DNA of 64,000 bases from Luteimonas deserti (lineage in GTDB: Bacteria; Pseudomonadota; Gammaproteobacteria; Xanthomonadales; Xanthomonadaceae): assembly GCF_013425765.1 (NCBI RefSeq), contig NZ_JACCJZ010000004.1:248001-312000 (forward strand), read 5' to 3'. Position 1 is the stretch's first letter. Each line of letters starts with the position of its first letter. The notes below the pieces were generated by a model. It was not told the DNA's origin. It saw nothing but the letters and a program-made list of their open reading frames with translations, and made no database searches. Below, in pieces: positions 18,099-27,712 of this stretch. The position numbers and the translations under genes are program-made.

Positions 18099-19265
18099 AT
18101 GACCGCCCCCCGTCCGAACGTGCCCGCAGCGCTGCAGGCGCTCGCCCCGACGATGACCGCGTGGCGCCACGAGATCCACGCCTGGCCCGAACTCGGTTTC
18201 GAGGAGGAGAAGACCTCGGCGCTGGTCATCCGCGAGCTGCGCGCGCTCGGCCTCGACGTGCACACGGGCCTGGGCGGCACCGGTGTGGTCGCGGTGATCG
18301 ACAGCGGCGTGCCCGGATTGTCGATCGGCCTGCGCGCCGACATGGACGCGCTTCCAATGGACGAGGACAGCGACCTGCCGTTCCGCTCGCAGCGCCCGGG
18401 TGTGGCCCATACCTGCGGGCACGACGGGCACACGTCGGCGCTGCTCGGCACCGCGCGGCATCTGGCGGCGCATCCGCCGGCGACCGGGCGCGTGGTGCTG
18501 ATCTTCCAGCCCGCCGAAGAGGGCGGGCGCGGCGCGATCCGGATGATCGAGGACGGCCTGCTGACGCGCTGGCCCTGCGACGAGGTCTACGCCTTCCACA
18601 ACATGCCGGCACTGGCGACCGGCGAGGCCAGCGTGCGCAGCGGCGCCACGCTGCAGTCGCTGGCGGTGTTCGAGATCGCGATCGAGGGCGTCGGTGGCCA
18701 CGCCGCCGCGCCGCATCGTGCGACCGATCCGCTGCAGGTCGCGGCGCGGCTGGCGGTGGATATCCCGGCGATCGTCGGCCGCCACATCGATCCGATGGAA
18801 GCGGCGCTGATCAACGTCGGCTCGCTGCAGGCCGGCACCACCCACAACATCATCCCGTCGACGGCCACGCTCAGCGGCACGCTCCGCTCGCTGTCGAAGG
18901 ATGTGCACGACGAACTGCTCAAGCGCCTGCGCGCGCTGTGCGAGGGCCACGCGCAGATGTCCGGCTGCAGCATCGCGCTCGAGATTCCGCATTCCTGCCC
19001 GCCCTGCGTCAACGCGCCGGAGCAGGCGGCGCTTGCGGCCGATGCGATCGCCGACGTGCTCGGCGCCGAGCACGTGAAGACCGACCTGCGCGCATATCCG
19101 TTTTCCGACGATTTCTCCTACATGCTCGAACAGTGGCCCGGCGCCTACCTGTTCCTCGGCATGGACAGCGCGATGTGCCACCACCCCACGTTCCGCTTCG
19201 ACGACGGCCTGCTGCCGGTCGCCGCCGCGGTCTTCGATCGCATCGTGCGCCGCCGCCTGGGCTGA
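18099..19265 (+). CDS. M20 family metallo-amidohydrolase
   Basis: 388 aa. Metal-site motifs are [19 protein letters not shown] and [10 protein letters not shown], with a further His in YAFHNMP and [12 protein letters not shown] near the end. The lid/dimerisation domain (about 180-295) carries [15 protein letters not shown] and [12 protein letters not shown]. This is the layout of hippurate/IAA-amino acid/N-acyl amino acid hydrolases, which release an amino acid from an N-acyl conjugate. It lies 58 bases after the TauE/SafE gene and may share its transcript. Confidence 0.88.
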   Translation: MTAPRPNVPAALQALAPTMTAWRHEIHAWPELGFEEEKTSALVIRELRALGLDVHTGLGGTGVVAVIDSGVPGLSIGLRADMDALPMDEDSDLPFRSQRPGVAHTCGHDGHTSALLGTARHLAAHPPATGRVVLIFQPAEEGGRGAIRMIEDGLLTRWPCDEVYAFHNMPALATGEASVRSGATLQSLAVFEIAIEGVGGHAAAPHRATDPLQVAARLAVDIPAIVGRHIDPMEAALINVGSLQAGTTHNIIPSTATLSGTLRSLSKDVHDELLKRLRALCEGHAQMSGCSIALEIPHSCPPCVNAPEQAALAADAIADVLGAEHVKTDLRAYPFSDDFSYMLEQWPGAYLFLGMDSAMCHHPTFRFDDGLLPVAAAVFDRIVRRRLG

Positions 19266-19350
19266 GCCCCCACGCGCCGGCGTAAGCTGGGGGCCGCGCC
19301 CCGAGGGGCTTCGTGCGGCGCATCCGTCTTCATCTTTTCCCGAGTGCACC

Positions 19351-20484
19351 ATGGCCCAGCGCGACTGGGTGGCCGAGGCCATCCGCAGGATCGAAGCCGA
19401 CTTCAACCGGTCGGCCGACACCCATCTGATCCCGATGTCGCTGCCGGGATACCCGGGCATCGAGGTCTACTTCAAGGACGAATCCAGTCACCCCACCGGC
19501 AGCCTCAAGCACCGGCTCGCGCGTTCGCTGTTTCTCTATGCACTGGCGAACGGCTGGCTGCACGCCGGCAGCACGGTGGTCGAGGCGTCCAGCGGGTCGA
19601 CCGCGGTGTCGGAGGCCTACTTCGCGCGTCTGCTCGGCCTTCCCTTCGTCGCGGTGATGCCGGCCTCGACCTCGCCCGAGAAGATCGCCGCGATCGAGTT
19701 CCAGGGCGGGCGTTGCCACCTCGTGCCCAGCGCCTGCGGCATCGCCGAGGCCTCGGTGCGTCTGGCGCGCGAGACCGGCGGGCACTTCATGGACCAGTTC
19801 ACCTACGCCGAACGGGCGACGGACTGGCGTGCGAACAACAACATCGCCGAGTCGATCTTCAAGCAGATGGCGCAGGAGGCGCACCCGGTGCCGGCGTGGA
19901 TCGTCTGCAGCGCCGGCACCGGCGGCACCAGCGCGACGATCGGCCGCTACGCGCGCTATCGCGGCTATGCCACCGACGTGCTCTGCGCCGATCCGGAACA
20001 TTCGGCGTTCTTCGACCACTACGCGCGCAGCCTGCAGGGCGGGGCCGATGCGGAGGCGCTGCCGGCCGCACCCCCGTCGCGGATCGAGGGCATCGGCCGG
20101 CCACGGGCCGAGCCCAGTTTCATCCCCGGTTGCGTGGAAGCGATGGTCAAGGTGCCGGATGCCCTGAGCCTGGCGGCGATGCGCTATGTCAACGCGCGGC
20201 TCGGCCGTCGCGTCGGCGGCTCGACCGGCACCAACTTCGTCGGGGTGCTGCAGGTCGCCCAGGCCATGCACGCGGCCGGCCGGGACGGCTCGATCGTCAC
20301 CATCCTGTGCGATGGCGGCGAGCGCTACGCGCACAGCTACTACAACCCGGAGTGGCTCGCCGCCCAGGGGTTCGATATGGCCGGCGCCGATGCCCGGGTG
20401 CGCGACAGCGCGGAGACCGGCGCCCCCCTGCCGGCAATGCCGACGGTGCGTCGCGGGGAATCCGCAGCGTCAAGCTGGGGTTGA
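19351..20484 (+). CDS. PLP-dependent cysteine synthase family protein (Cds1/CysK-like)
   Basis: 377 aa fold-type II PLP enzyme. The Schiff-base lysine is Lys53 in TGSLKHR, with [11 protein letters not shown] as the substrate loop and [12 protein letters not shown] as the phosphate-binding glycine loop. It is longer than CysK (about 320 aa) and resembles the actinobacterial Cds1-type L-cysteine desulfhydrase group more than core CysK; which reaction it performs cannot be told from motifs. The stop codon is embedded in a CTGGGG-TTGA-CCCCAG stem (20475-20490). Confidence 0.82.
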   Translation: MAQRDWVAEAIRRIEADFNRSADTHLIPMSLPGYPGIEVYFKDESSHPTGSLKHRLARSLFLYALANGWLHAGSTVVEASSGSTAVSEAYFARLLGLPFVAVMPASTSPEKIAAIEFQGGRCHLVPSACGIAEASVRLARETGGHFMDQFTYAERATDWRANNNIAESIFKQMAQEAHPVPAWIVCSAGTGGTSATIGRYARYRGYATDVLCADPEHSAFFDHYARSLQGGADAEALPAAPPSRIEGIGRPRAEPSFIPGCVEAMVKVPDALSLAAMRYVNARLGRRVGGSTGTNFVGVLQVAQAMHAAGRDGSIVTILCDGGERYAHSYYNPEWLAAQGFDMAGADARVRDSAETGAPLPAMPTVRRGESAASSWG

Positions 20485-20515
20485 CCCCAGGTGTCGCCAG
20501 GTTAACGATTCGTTA
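20475..20515 (+). promoter_or_regulatory. stem-loop over stop codon and TonB-receptor upstream palindrome
   Basis: CTGGGG (20475-20480) and CCCCAG (20485-20490) form a stem around TTGA that contains the stop of the preceding gene. Thirteen bases later TAACGA-T-TCGTTA (20503-20515) is a perfect 13-bp palindrome, 62 bases before the receptor start. TTGACC at 20481-20486 could also be a -35 element. I infer a terminator plus an operator or promoter for the receptor. Confidence 0.4.
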
Positions 20516-20577
20516 CAACACTCGGGCCGGTGACACGGGGACGCCGGCGGCCCACGACCCCAGGACGGAGCGCACGC

Positions 20578-23499
20578 ATGACCTTCAATCCCCTTCGCAA
20601 CCGGCTGGCCCTCGCGGTCCAGTCGTCCCTGCTGGTGCTCGTCGCACCGGCCGCCCTGGCGCAGACCGCCAGCGCCGAACCCGAGGCGCGCACCCTCGAT
20701 ACCGTCCAGGTCACCGGCTCGCGCATCCGCAAGGCGGAAATGGAAAGCGCGGTGCCGGTCCAGGTGCTCACGCGCGAAGACATCCAGCGCACCGGCTTCA
20801 CGTCGGTCGCCGACATCGTGCAGAACCTCACCGCGTCCGGCGCGGCGCTCAACACCAAGTTCAACTCCAGCGGCAACTTCGGTTTTCCGCCCGATGGCGG
20901 CGGCGTGGGCGCCGGCGCGGCGACGGTCGACCTGCGCCATCTCGGCGCCAAGCGCGTGCTGGTGCTGGTCGACGGCATCCGCTGGGTCAACGAATCCTCG
21001 GCCTCGGGCGTGGGCGCGGCGGTGGATCTCAACACGATTCCACTGGCGCTGATCGAACGCATCGAGGTGCTGGAGGACGGCGCCTCGTCGATCTACGGCT
21101 CCGACGCGATCGCCGGTGTGGTCAACATCATCACCCGGCGCGACGCCCAGGGCGGCAGCCTCGATCTCAACTACGGCGAGTACCAGGACCTCGGCGGCGG
21201 CACCTGGGGCGCGGACCTCGGCTGGGGCGGCAGCAGCGACCGCGCGCAGTGGTTCGTCGGCGCGTCCTATTTCCGCCAGCGCGAGATCGCGTCGTCGCGG
21301 TTCGAGAATGCCAGCGTGCCGGTGCCCGGCACCGGCCTTGCGAACGGCAGCTCGGCGACGCCCGGCGGTCGTTTCGTGTTCGCGCCGCCGGGCGGCAACG
21401 ACACGCTCGGCGGCCTGTGCCCGCTGGCCACCGACCCCGCCGGAGTGCCGATTCCCGGCACTGCGACCTGCAACATCACGCTGCCCAACGACGCGAGCTT
21501 CCCCGGCGGCACGGCGGTCGGCGATTTCATCCGCTTCACCACGGCCGACCGCTACAACTTCGCGCCCAACAACCTGTTGCTCACGCCGTCGGAGCGCAAG
21601 TCGGTGTTCGGCCAGGTGCGTTTCGAGTTCACGCCTCAGCTCTCGGGCTATGCGCGCGTGCTCTACAACACCCGTACCTCGGCCAACCAGGCTGCGCCCG
21701 AGCCGATCTTCCTCGGCACCGACGCCGGCGTGTACAACCCCTTCGCCGAAAGCACGCTGGTGATCTCGGCGCGCAACCCCTTCAACCCCTTCGGCTTCGA
21801 CCTGACCACGGTGGGCGACGACGCCAACCTGTTCCTGCTCGGACGTCGGCCGGTGGAAGGCGGTCGCCGTCGCTATACCCAGGACGTGGACACCTGGTAT
21901 GCCGCGGGTGGCCTGGAGGGCACGCTCGGGGTCGGCGCGCGCACCTGGAACTGGGACGTGAACCTGATGCGCAGCGAGAGCCGCGCCGAACAGGTCAACA
22001 CCGGCAGCTACAACATCCGCCGGATCAACGAGGCGCTGGGCGATCCCGACGCCTGTGCGGCCATCGCCGGCTGCACCCCGCTCAACCTGTTCGGCGGCCC
22101 CGGCACCATCACCCCGGCCATGCTCGCCTTCATCCAGCCGATCGTGCGCGACGAGAGCCGCAACACGCTCAGCCTGGCCTCGGCCAACATCACAGGCGAC
22201 CTGTTCCAGCTGCCGGCCGGCGCGTTCTCGTTCGCCGCCGGGCTCGAGTACCGCAAATACGAAGGCAGCTACACGCCCGACCCGATCACCATCGCGGGCG
22301 AGTACAACGGCGTGCCGTCCGGCGCGACCCGCGGCGACTACGACGTCAGCGAAGCCTATGCCGAGGTCAGCGTGCCGCTGATGCGCGATACCGTCTTCGG
22401 CGAGAGCCTCGACCTGAGCCTGGCCGGGCGCTATTCGGATTACTCCACCTTCGGCGGCGAGAGCACCGGCAAGATCGGCCTGCGCTGGCAGCCGGTCGAC
22501 GAACTGCTGCTGCGCATGAGTTACGCCGAAGGCTTCCGTGCGCCGTCGATCGGCGAGCTCTACGGCACGCTGAGCCGCTTCGACGCGACCCTGGTCGATC
22601 CCTGCTCGGGCGCCGCGGTGCCGTCGCCGGCCTGCGCGGCCGACGGCGTGCCGGCCGGGTACGAGCAGACCAATTCGCAGATCTCGTTGGTCACCTCGGG
22701 CAATGCCGAGCTCGAGCCCGAGCGCAGTCGCAGCCTGATGGTGGGATCGGTGTGGAGCCCGTCGTTCGCCGACGAGGTGGCGTGGTCGGACCGGCTGGAT
22801 CTCGGCGTGACGTTCTATCGCCACCACATCACCGACGCGATCCAGGCGCCCGATGCCCAGGCCATCCTCGAGCGCTGCATCGCCACGCGCGAGCCGGCCG
22901 CCTGCGCGTCCTACGACCGCAGCGACCGCGGCCAGATCATCCGCTTCGACGCCATCCTGGCCAATCTCGGCACGATCAAGACCGACGGCTGGGACTTCAC
23001 CGCGGCGTGGACCCTGCCGACGCGCGACTGGGGCCGGCTGCGCTTCGACGCCAAGGCGACTTGGGTGACGCGCTACGAGCTGGTCAACGAATCCGGCGAC
23101 GCCGAACCGCGGCGCCCGGGCGTGGAGGTCAACAACAGCGCGATTCCGGAATGGAGCGGCACCCTGGTCACCGACTGGACGCAGGGGCCGTGGTCGCTGG
23201 CCTGGACGCTGCGCTACATCGACCGGCTGACCGAGTCCTGCGGCGGTGCCAACGGATTCGCGATCTGCGACGACAGCGCCAACGACCGCAACGCGCTCGG
23301 TTCGACCACCTACCACGATCTGCAGCTGGCCTGGCAGAACACCGCCTGGCTCAGGGGCACGCGCTTCACGCTGGGCGTCAACAACATCGGCGGCAAGGTG
23401 CCGCCGGTGTGCCTGAGCTGCAGCCTCAACGGCTACGACGCCTCGACCTACGACCTGCCCGGCCGATACTGGTACGCCCGCGTGGGCTTCGACTTCTGA
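20578..23499 (+). CDS. TonB-dependent outer-membrane receptor
   Basis: 973 aa. The signal peptide ends near residue 27 (LVAPAALAQ). The mature N-terminus [11 protein letters not shown] is TonB-box-like. The plug domain includes [13 protein letters not shown] and [19 protein letters not shown], and ends near [23 protein letters not shown] large beta-barrel follows with ALTERNATING aromatic strands, and the protein ends in WYARVGFDF with the C-terminal Phe needed for outer-membrane insertion. ATG 20578 is preceded by GGAG. The ligand is unknown; related xanthomonad receptors take up oligosaccharides or peptides. It stands as a single gene. Confidence 0.92.
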   Translation: MTFNPLRNRLALAVQSSLLVLVAPAALAQTASAEPEARTLDTVQVTGSRIRKAEMESAVPVQVLTREDIQRTGFTSVADIVQNLTASGAALNTKFNSSGNFGFPPDGGGVGAGAATVDLRHLGAKRVLVLVDGIRWVNESSASGVGAAVDLNTIPLALIERIEVLEDGASSIYGSDAIAGVVNIITRRDAQGGSLDLNYGEYQDLGGGTWGADLGWGGSSDRAQWFVGASYFRQREIASSRFENASVPVPGTGLANGSSATPGGRFVFAPPGGNDTLGGLCPLATDPAGVPIPGTATCNITLPNDASFPGGTAVGDFIRFTTADRYNFAPNNLLLTPSERKSVFGQVRFEFTPQLSGYARVLYNTRTSANQAAPEPIFLGTDAGVYNPFAESTLVISARNPFNPFGFDLTTVGDDANLFLLGRRPVEGGRRRYTQDVDTWYAAGGLEGTLGVGARTWNWDVNLMRSESRAEQVNTGSYNIRRINEALGDPDACAAIAGCTPLNLFGGPGTITPAMLAFIQPIVRDESRNTLSLASANITGDLFQLPAGAFSFAAGLEYRKYEGSYTPDPITIAGEYNGVPSGATRGDYDVSEAYAEVSVPLMRDTVFGESLDLSLAGRYSDYSTFGGESTGKIGLRWQPVDELLLRMSYAEGFRAPSIGELYGTLSRFDATLVDPCSGAAVPSPACAADGVPAGYEQTNSQISLVTSGNAELEPERSRSLMVGSVWSPSFADEVAWSDRLDLGVTFYRHHITDAIQAPDAQAILERCIATREPAACASYDRSDRGQIIRFDAILANLGTIKTDGWDFTAAWTLPTRDWGRLRFDAKATWVTRYELVNESGDAEPRRPGVEVNNSAIPEWSGTLVTDWTQGPWSLAWTLRYIDRLTESCGGANGFAICDDSANDRNALGSTTYHDLQLAWQNTAWLRGTRFTLGVNNIGGKVPPVCLSCSLNGYDASTYDLPGRYWYARVGFDF

Positions 23500-23507
23500 G
23501 GAAACGG

Positions 23508-23534
23508 CGCCGGCGCCCCGCGCGGGTGCCGGCG
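23508..23534. terminator. bidirectional hairpin between TonB receptor and EEP gene
   Basis: CGCCGGCGCCC (23508-23518) and GGGTGCCGGCG (23524-23534) form an 11-bp stem with one G-U pair and a 5-base loop, centred in the 42-base gap between two convergent genes. Confidence 0.6.
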
Positions 23535-23541
23535 CGGCGCG

Positions 23542-24327
23542 TCAGCGCTGCAGGGCCGATGCCGGCACCATCAGCTCGGTGGACAGGGCCAGATGGTCGG
23601 AGAACGCGGCCGGGAGCGCCTGCATGTTGGCGCACTGCAGGTTGCGGGTGACCAGGATGTGGTCGATCGCACGCTGCGGCCGCCAGCTCGGGAAGGTGTG
23701 CACCGCGCAGGCCGGGGGCTGCAGGCCGGTGCCGCGGTAGAGCACGTCCATTTCGGCGCAGTCCGAGGTGCAGTTGAAGTCGCCCATCAGCACCGCGTTG
23801 GGGTGGTGGGCCATGACCTCGGCGATGAACGCCAGTTGCGAGCGCCGCGACTGCGCGCCGAGCGACAGGTGCGCGACCGCGACCGTCAGACCGCTGTCGC
23901 CCTCGCCGAAGCGGCTCAGCAGCACGCCACGGCCGCCGATGCGGCCGGGCAGGGCGTGGTTGATGATCTCGATCGGCTCCAGACGGCTCAGCAGTCCGTT
24001 GGCGCTCGAGGCGACCGCGCCGACCCGCCGGTTGGGCTGGTGACTCCAGTACTCGAAGCCGCCGCGCTCGGCGAGATAGTGGGTCTGGTTGGTGAAGCCC
24101 GACCGCAGGCTGCCCGGATCGGCCTCCTGCAGACCGACGATGTCGTGGCGCCCGGCGAGGGCGGCGATCGCGTCCAGCGCTGTGCGCTTGCCGGTCGGCA
24201 GCACGTGCGACCAGCTGCGCGTGGCGTAGTCGCTGTAGCGGCGCGTGCTCGAGCCGGCCTGGATGTTGGCGCTCAACAGCTTGAGCCGGCGCGGCGCGTC
24301 TGACCTGGGAGTGGGGGCCTCGGCCAC
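23542..24327 (-). CDS. endonuclease/exonuclease/phosphatase (EEP) family protein
   Basis: 261 aa from GTG 24327, the only start codon between the upstream dsbA stop and the first EEP strand. Catalytic motifs are in order: [16 protein letters not shown] (metal-binding Glu), [14 protein letters not shown] (Asp/Asn) and AIDHILV (Asp-His). There is no signal peptide, so a cytoplasmic phosphodiesterase or nuclease is likely. It is the last gene of a minus-strand run: cytochrome c4, DsbA-like, DsbA-like lipoprotein, EEP. The gap to the lipoprotein gene is 11 bases. Confidence 0.82.
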   Translation of the reverse strand: MAEAPTPRSDAPRRLKLLSANIQAGSSTRRYSDYATRSWSHVLPTGKRTALDAIAALAGRHDIVGLQEADPGSLRSGFTNQTHYLAERGGFEYWSHQPNRRVGAVASSANGLLSRLEPIEIINHALPGRIGGRGVLLSRFGEGDSGLTVAVAHLSLGAQSRRSQLAFIAEVMAHHPNAVLMGDFNCTSDCAEMDVLYRGTGLQPPACAVHTFPSWRPQRAIDHILVTRNLQCANMQALPAAFSDHLALSTELMVPASALQR

Positions 24328-24338
24328 GGATGCGGCGC

Positions 24339-25151
24339 TTACCGCGCCGCGCGCTCCATGGCGACCAGATGGTCGGTGATGCGCAGGATGTCTTCCAGCG
24401 AGTTGCCGCCGGTCACCCGGTATTTGCCGTTGACGACGATGGTGGGCGTCGCGTTGACGCCACTGCGCACCGCGAACTGGCGCGCGCGGCCGAGGTTGGC
24501 GTTGACGGCGAAGCTCTGCATCGTGCTGCGCAGGCGCGCCGGATCGACACCGAGGCTGCCGTAGAACGCGACGATGCTGTCGGCGTCCGCGTTCTGGCGC
24601 AGCTTGCGCTCGATGTGCACGGCGTTGAAGGTCGCGCCGTGGGTGCGCTCCAGCGTGCCCATGGCCTCGGAGGCGAAGAACGCCCGCGGGAACTGGTCGC
24701 GCTCGTCGAACACCGCCGGCACCGCGGCGAAGCGCACGTCGGCGGGCAGGCGCGCCTTCCAGGCGCCGACCAGCGGCTCGAAGGCCGCGCAATGGCCGCA
24801 CCAGTACGCGAACACCTCGGCCACCTCGATTCCCGCCCCGGGTCCGAACGGCTGGCCGTTCTCGATCACGACATAGTCGGTCCCCAGTACCGGGGCCGGG
24901 CCCTCGGGTGCACGCACCGGACCGGCGGCGGCCGGCATCGCGGCCGCGGCATCCGCGGTCTCGGCGCCAGACGACGCGTCGACCCCGGTCGCGGGCGTCC
25001 CGGCGTCCGGCCCGGCCGCGGGCGGCGCAACCGGCGCGGTGGCGGCCGGGGCATCGGCGGATGCGGCCGGCGCGGCGACCTCGGGCTGCTGGCTGCAGGC
25101 GGCGAGCAGCACGGATGCGAACAGCGGAATCAGGGCGTGACGGAGCTTCAT
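24339..25151 (-). CDS. DsbA-like thiol:disulfide interchange lipoprotein
   Basis: 270 aa. A lipoprotein signal ends in LAAC with the acyl-Cys at residue 19. A 60-residue Ala/Pro-rich linker (about 22-85) follows, then a thioredoxin-fold DsbA domain. The active site is Cys118-Gly-His-Cys121 (CGHC), and a cis-Pro loop NATPTIVV lies near the C-terminus. It probably oxidises periplasmic proteins from a membrane-tethered position. The CGHC dipeptide differs from the classic CPHC of E. coli DsbA and is closer to protein disulfide isomerases. Forms a pair with the next upstream gene, 51 bases away. Confidence 0.85.
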   Translation of the reverse strand: MKLRHALIPLFASVLLAACSQQPEVAAPAASADAPAATAPVAPPAAGPDAGTPATGVDASSGAETADAAAAMPAAAGPVRAPEGPAPVLGTDYVVIENGQPFGPGAGIEVAEVFAYWCGHCAAFEPLVGAWKARLPADVRFAAVPAVFDERDQFPRAFFASEAMGTLERTHGATFNAVHIERKLRQNADADSIVAFYGSLGVDPARLRSTMQSFAVNANLGRARQFAVRSGVNATPTIVVNGKYRVTGGNSLEDILRITDHLVAMERAAR

Positions 25152-25202
25152 GGGCGTTCTCTCGTGGATCGTGAGTGTCGGCGGTCGGACGTGGCGGCGG
25201 CG

Positions 25203-25883
25203 TCAGCGCCGCGCGCGCTCCCGGGCGACGAGCCAGCCGGCGATGGCCAGCGCGTCCTCGGGCGTGCGCGCGGTGACCCGGTAGCGGCCGTTGATGATGA
25301 GTGTCGGCGTGCCTTCGACGCCACTGCGCACCGCGAAGGCGCGCGCGGCGTTCAGCCGGGCGTCGGTGGCGGGGCTGGCCATCCTGGCGAGAAAGGCCGC
25401 CTGCGGGCCGGCGCCGTGTTCGGCGTAGACGTCGGCCACCGCCCCGGGACTGGCGCCCGACCGCGGCAGGCGGCCGGTCTCGTGCACGGCGGCGAACAGC
25501 GCGCGATGGGTGCGCGCCGCGAGGCCCATGGCCTGCGCGGCGAAAAACCCGCGCGCGAAGGGATCGGCCGCGGCGAACGCCGCAGGCACCGGGGTCACGC
25601 GGACGTCCTGCAGCTGGGTCGCGCGCCATGCGGCGAGCGGCCGCTCGAAATGGAAGCAGTGCACGCAGGCGTAGGAGAACACCTCGACGACCTCGACCTG
25701 CCCGGCCAGCGGTTCCCAGGGCTGGCCATCCGCGATGACCACGTAATCGAGATTCTCGACCGGCTCGCGGTCCTGGGCCCCCACCGGCAGCAGCGCGGCG
25801 AGCACGGGCAACAGCAGGGCGAACGCCCGCCGGCGCAGATCCGCGGCGAACCCGCGCCGCGCCGGACGGGAGGCCGGTGTCAC
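25203..25883 (-). CDS. dsbA: DsbA-like thiol:disulfide interchange protein (CVHC)
   Basis: 226 aa. GTG 25883 overlaps the cytochrome c4 stop by 4 bp. The signal peptide is at 1-36 (hydrophobic FALLLPVLAALLPVGAQ). The DsbA domain has active-site Cys73-Val-His-Cys76 and the cis-Pro loop EGTPTLII. CVHC is a variant seen in DsbA of several beta- and gammaproteobacteria. It shares long stretches with the adjacent lipoprotein paralogue (AFAVRSGV, GRYRVT), so the two look like an old tandem duplication with one copy turned into a lipoprotein. Confidence 0.87.
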   Translation of the reverse strand: MTPASRPARRGFAADLRRRAFALLLPVLAALLPVGAQDREPVENLDYVVIADGQPWEPLAGQVEVVEVFSYACVHCFHFERPLAAWRATQLQDVRVTPVPAAFAAADPFARGFFAAQAMGLAARTHRALFAAVHETGRLPRSGASPGAVADVYAEHGAGPQAAFLARMASPATDARLNAARAFAVRSGVEGTPTLIINGRYRVTARTPEDALAIAGWLVARERARR

Positions 25884-26782
25884 TGCGCGTCGGGCGCGGA
25901 CGCGGCCGTGTCGAGCGCGGCGTCCGCGCTCGGATCGGTGGTCGGCACGGGCTGCGCCTCGGGCGCCGCGGCGGGCGCCGGCATGGCCGCGGCCTGGGCC
26001 TCGATCGCAGCGAGCATGGCCGGATCCGGGCGGGGGTGCAGGCCCTGCATGTAGCTGGCCAGGGCTTCGATCTCCTCGTCGGTGAGCGTGCGGGCCACCG
26101 ACGCCATCACGTCGAACAGATGACGGTCCGCTTCCAGGGTTTCGTTGGCCCGGTACTGGTACAGACGCGCCGAGCTGTACCAGGCCTGCTGGCCGGCGAC
26201 GTGCGGATACGCCGGGCCGGGATTGCCCGCGCCGGCAGGCCCGTGGCAGGCCATGCAGGCCGGAAGTCCGCGCTCCGGATCACCGGCGCGGAACAGGGCC
26301 TGGCCGATCTCGTAGAACCGCCGACCCGCGTAGGGACCGGCCTCGACCACCGCGTCGTCGGCGATACCGGCGCCGCTGCGCTCGCGTGCGTAATGCGCGC
26401 CCAGGTCGCGCATGTCCTGCGCGCTGAGCGGCATGGCGAAGGGCTGCATGATCGGACTCAAGCGTTCGCCGCTCTTGAACAGCGCCAGCTGGCGCGCGAC
26501 GTAGCGTTCGCTCTGTCCGGCGATGCGCGGATACAGCGTGGGGTCGATGTCGGCGTTGCCGTCCAGCCCGTGGCAGGCCGCGCAGGCGCCGGCCAGCTGG
26601 GCGCCCTTCTGCGGATCGCCCGGGCGGGCCTTGGTCAGCTCGGTCACCGCATTGGTGTCGAGGTCGCTGGTTTCCACCGGCGGGGCATCCGGCAACGGCT
26701 GGATGGTGGACTGGGCAAAGGCGACAGCACCGACCACGAGGGCGGCAAGACCGGCGATACCAAAGGCGCGAGCGTGGCGCAT
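25880..26782 (-). CDS. dihaem cytochrome c4
   Basis: 300 aa. Signal peptide at 1-23 (LVVGAVAFAQ). Two c-type haem sites, CAACH and CMACH, each followed by a methionine-bearing segment (IMQPFAMPL and a later DVMASVARTL), the pattern of dihaem cytochrome c4. An Ala/Pro-rich tail of about 50 residues follows the second haem domain and is longer than in most relatives. Periplasmic electron carrier, in Pseudomonas-type bacteria feeding cbb3 oxidases. It leads a reverse operon with two DsbA-like genes. The divergent EngB gene starts 131 bases away. Confidence 0.9.
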   Translation of the reverse strand: MRHARAFGIAGLAALVVGAVAFAQSTIQPLPDAPPVETSDLDTNAVTELTKARPGDPQKGAQLAGACAACHGLDGNADIDPTLYPRIAGQSERYVARQLALFKSGERLSPIMQPFAMPLSAQDMRDLGAHYARERSGAGIADDAVVEAGPYAGRRFYEIGQALFRAGDPERGLPACMACHGPAGAGNPGPAYPHVAGQQAWYSSARLYQYRANETLEADRHLFDVMASVARTLTDEEIEALASYMQGLHPRPDPAMLAAIEAQAAAMPAPAAAPEAQPVPTTDPSADAALDTAASAPDAQ

Positions 26783-26913
26783 TGCTGGGCTCCGAGATCT
26801 TCGACGCAGCGACCGGAGATGCCGGGCCACGAGTCGGGAAAGTATGTGTGGCGGGGTCGGGGCGGTCAAACAGGGCCGGACGCCGCGGGTCCGGCCGTGC
26901 CAAGCTATCGCGC

Positions 26914-27582
26914 ATGTCCAATCCCTTTGCCCGCGCCAGCTACAGGCTCGCCGCCCATACGCCGCAGCAGCTCCCGCCCGACGGCGGCTTCGAAGTCGCG
27001 TTCGCCGGCCGCTCCAACGCCGGCAAATCCAGTGCGCTCAATGCGCTATGCCAGCAGAACGCCCTGGCGCGCGTGTCCAAGACGCCCGGGCGCACCCAGC
27101 AGCTGGTGTTCTTCGATCTGCCGCCACACGAGAACCGCTACCTGGTCGACCTGCCCGGCTACGGCTACGCCAAGGTGCCGCGGGACCTGCAGGCGCACTG
27201 GCAGGCGTTCCTGGCCCGGTACTTCCGGGAGCGCGAAGCGCTCAAGGGCCTGGTGGTGGTGATGGACATCCGCCATCCGCTCAAGGAATACGACCGCCAG
27301 ATGATCGCCTTCGCCGTCGAGCACGGCATGCCGGCGCACGCCCTGCTGACCAAGGCCGACAAGCTGGGCCGCGGCGCGGCCGGCAACACGCTGCAGGCGG
27401 TGCGCAAGGAGCTGCAGGCCGAGCACGGCGACAAGGTCAGCGTGCAGACCTTCTCGGGCGAGTCCAGGGTCGGTGTCGACGAGGCGCGTGGCGTGATCGC
27501 GCGCTGGCTGGAGATCGGCGCGCGCCCCGCGGCGGCTCGCGTGCCACGCGCAGCGGACCCGGGCGACACCGCCGGGTCCTGA
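26914..27582 (+). CDS. engB: ribosome biogenesis GTPase EngB/YihA
   Basis: 222 aa. Walker A GRSNAGKS (32-39), the G2 region KTPGRTQ, G3 DLPGYGYAKVP and G4 TKADKL are all present in the EngB order. EngB is a cytoplasmic GTPase needed for late 50S ribosomal subunit assembly. ATG 26914 sits close to a TATCGC-like sequence and has no clear ribosome site. The C-terminal 20 residues are Ala/Arg-rich and lie beyond the usual family end. Confidence 0.93.
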   Translation: MSNPFARASYRLAAHTPQQLPPDGGFEVAFAGRSNAGKSSALNALCQQNALARVSKTPGRTQQLVFFDLPPHENRYLVDLPGYGYAKVPRDLQAHWQAFLARYFREREALKGLVVVMDIRHPLKEYDRQMIAFAVEHGMPAHALLTKADKLGRGAAGNTLQAVRKELQAEHGDKVSVQTFSGESRVGVDEARGVIARWLEIGARPAAARVPRAADPGDTAGS

Positions 27583-27593
27583 GCGGGCGCCGC

Positions 27594-27615
27594 GCGACGC
27601 GTCACCGCGCGTCGC
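27594..27615 (+). terminator. hairpin after engB
   Basis: GCGACGCG (27594-27601) and CGCGTCGC (27608-27615) form an 8-bp perfect stem with loop TCACCG, 11 bases after the engB stop. No U-tract. Confidence 0.5.
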
Positions 27616-27645
27616 AGGGGGAACACTGCGACACCGCGGGCGGGG

Positions 27646-27674
27646 CCGACACCGGCTGGCCGGGCGCTTATAGT
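27646..27674 (+). promoter_or_regulatory. candidate sigma70 promoter of gshA
   Basis: CCGACA (27646-27651) as -35 and TATAGT (27669-27674) as -10 are separated by 17 bases, 38 bases before the TTG start. It is the best match to a housekeeping promoter noted in the window. Confidence 0.5.
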
Positions 27675-27712
27675 GCCGGCCTGCGGGCGATGCCCGATCG
27701 CGAGTCCCCATC

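Noticed and set aside
19344-23651. Very long open frame (over 1400 codons) overlapping the cysteine synthase-like and TonB receptor genes
   Set aside because: Arginine-rich shadow; the two real genes in another frame have full domain matches.
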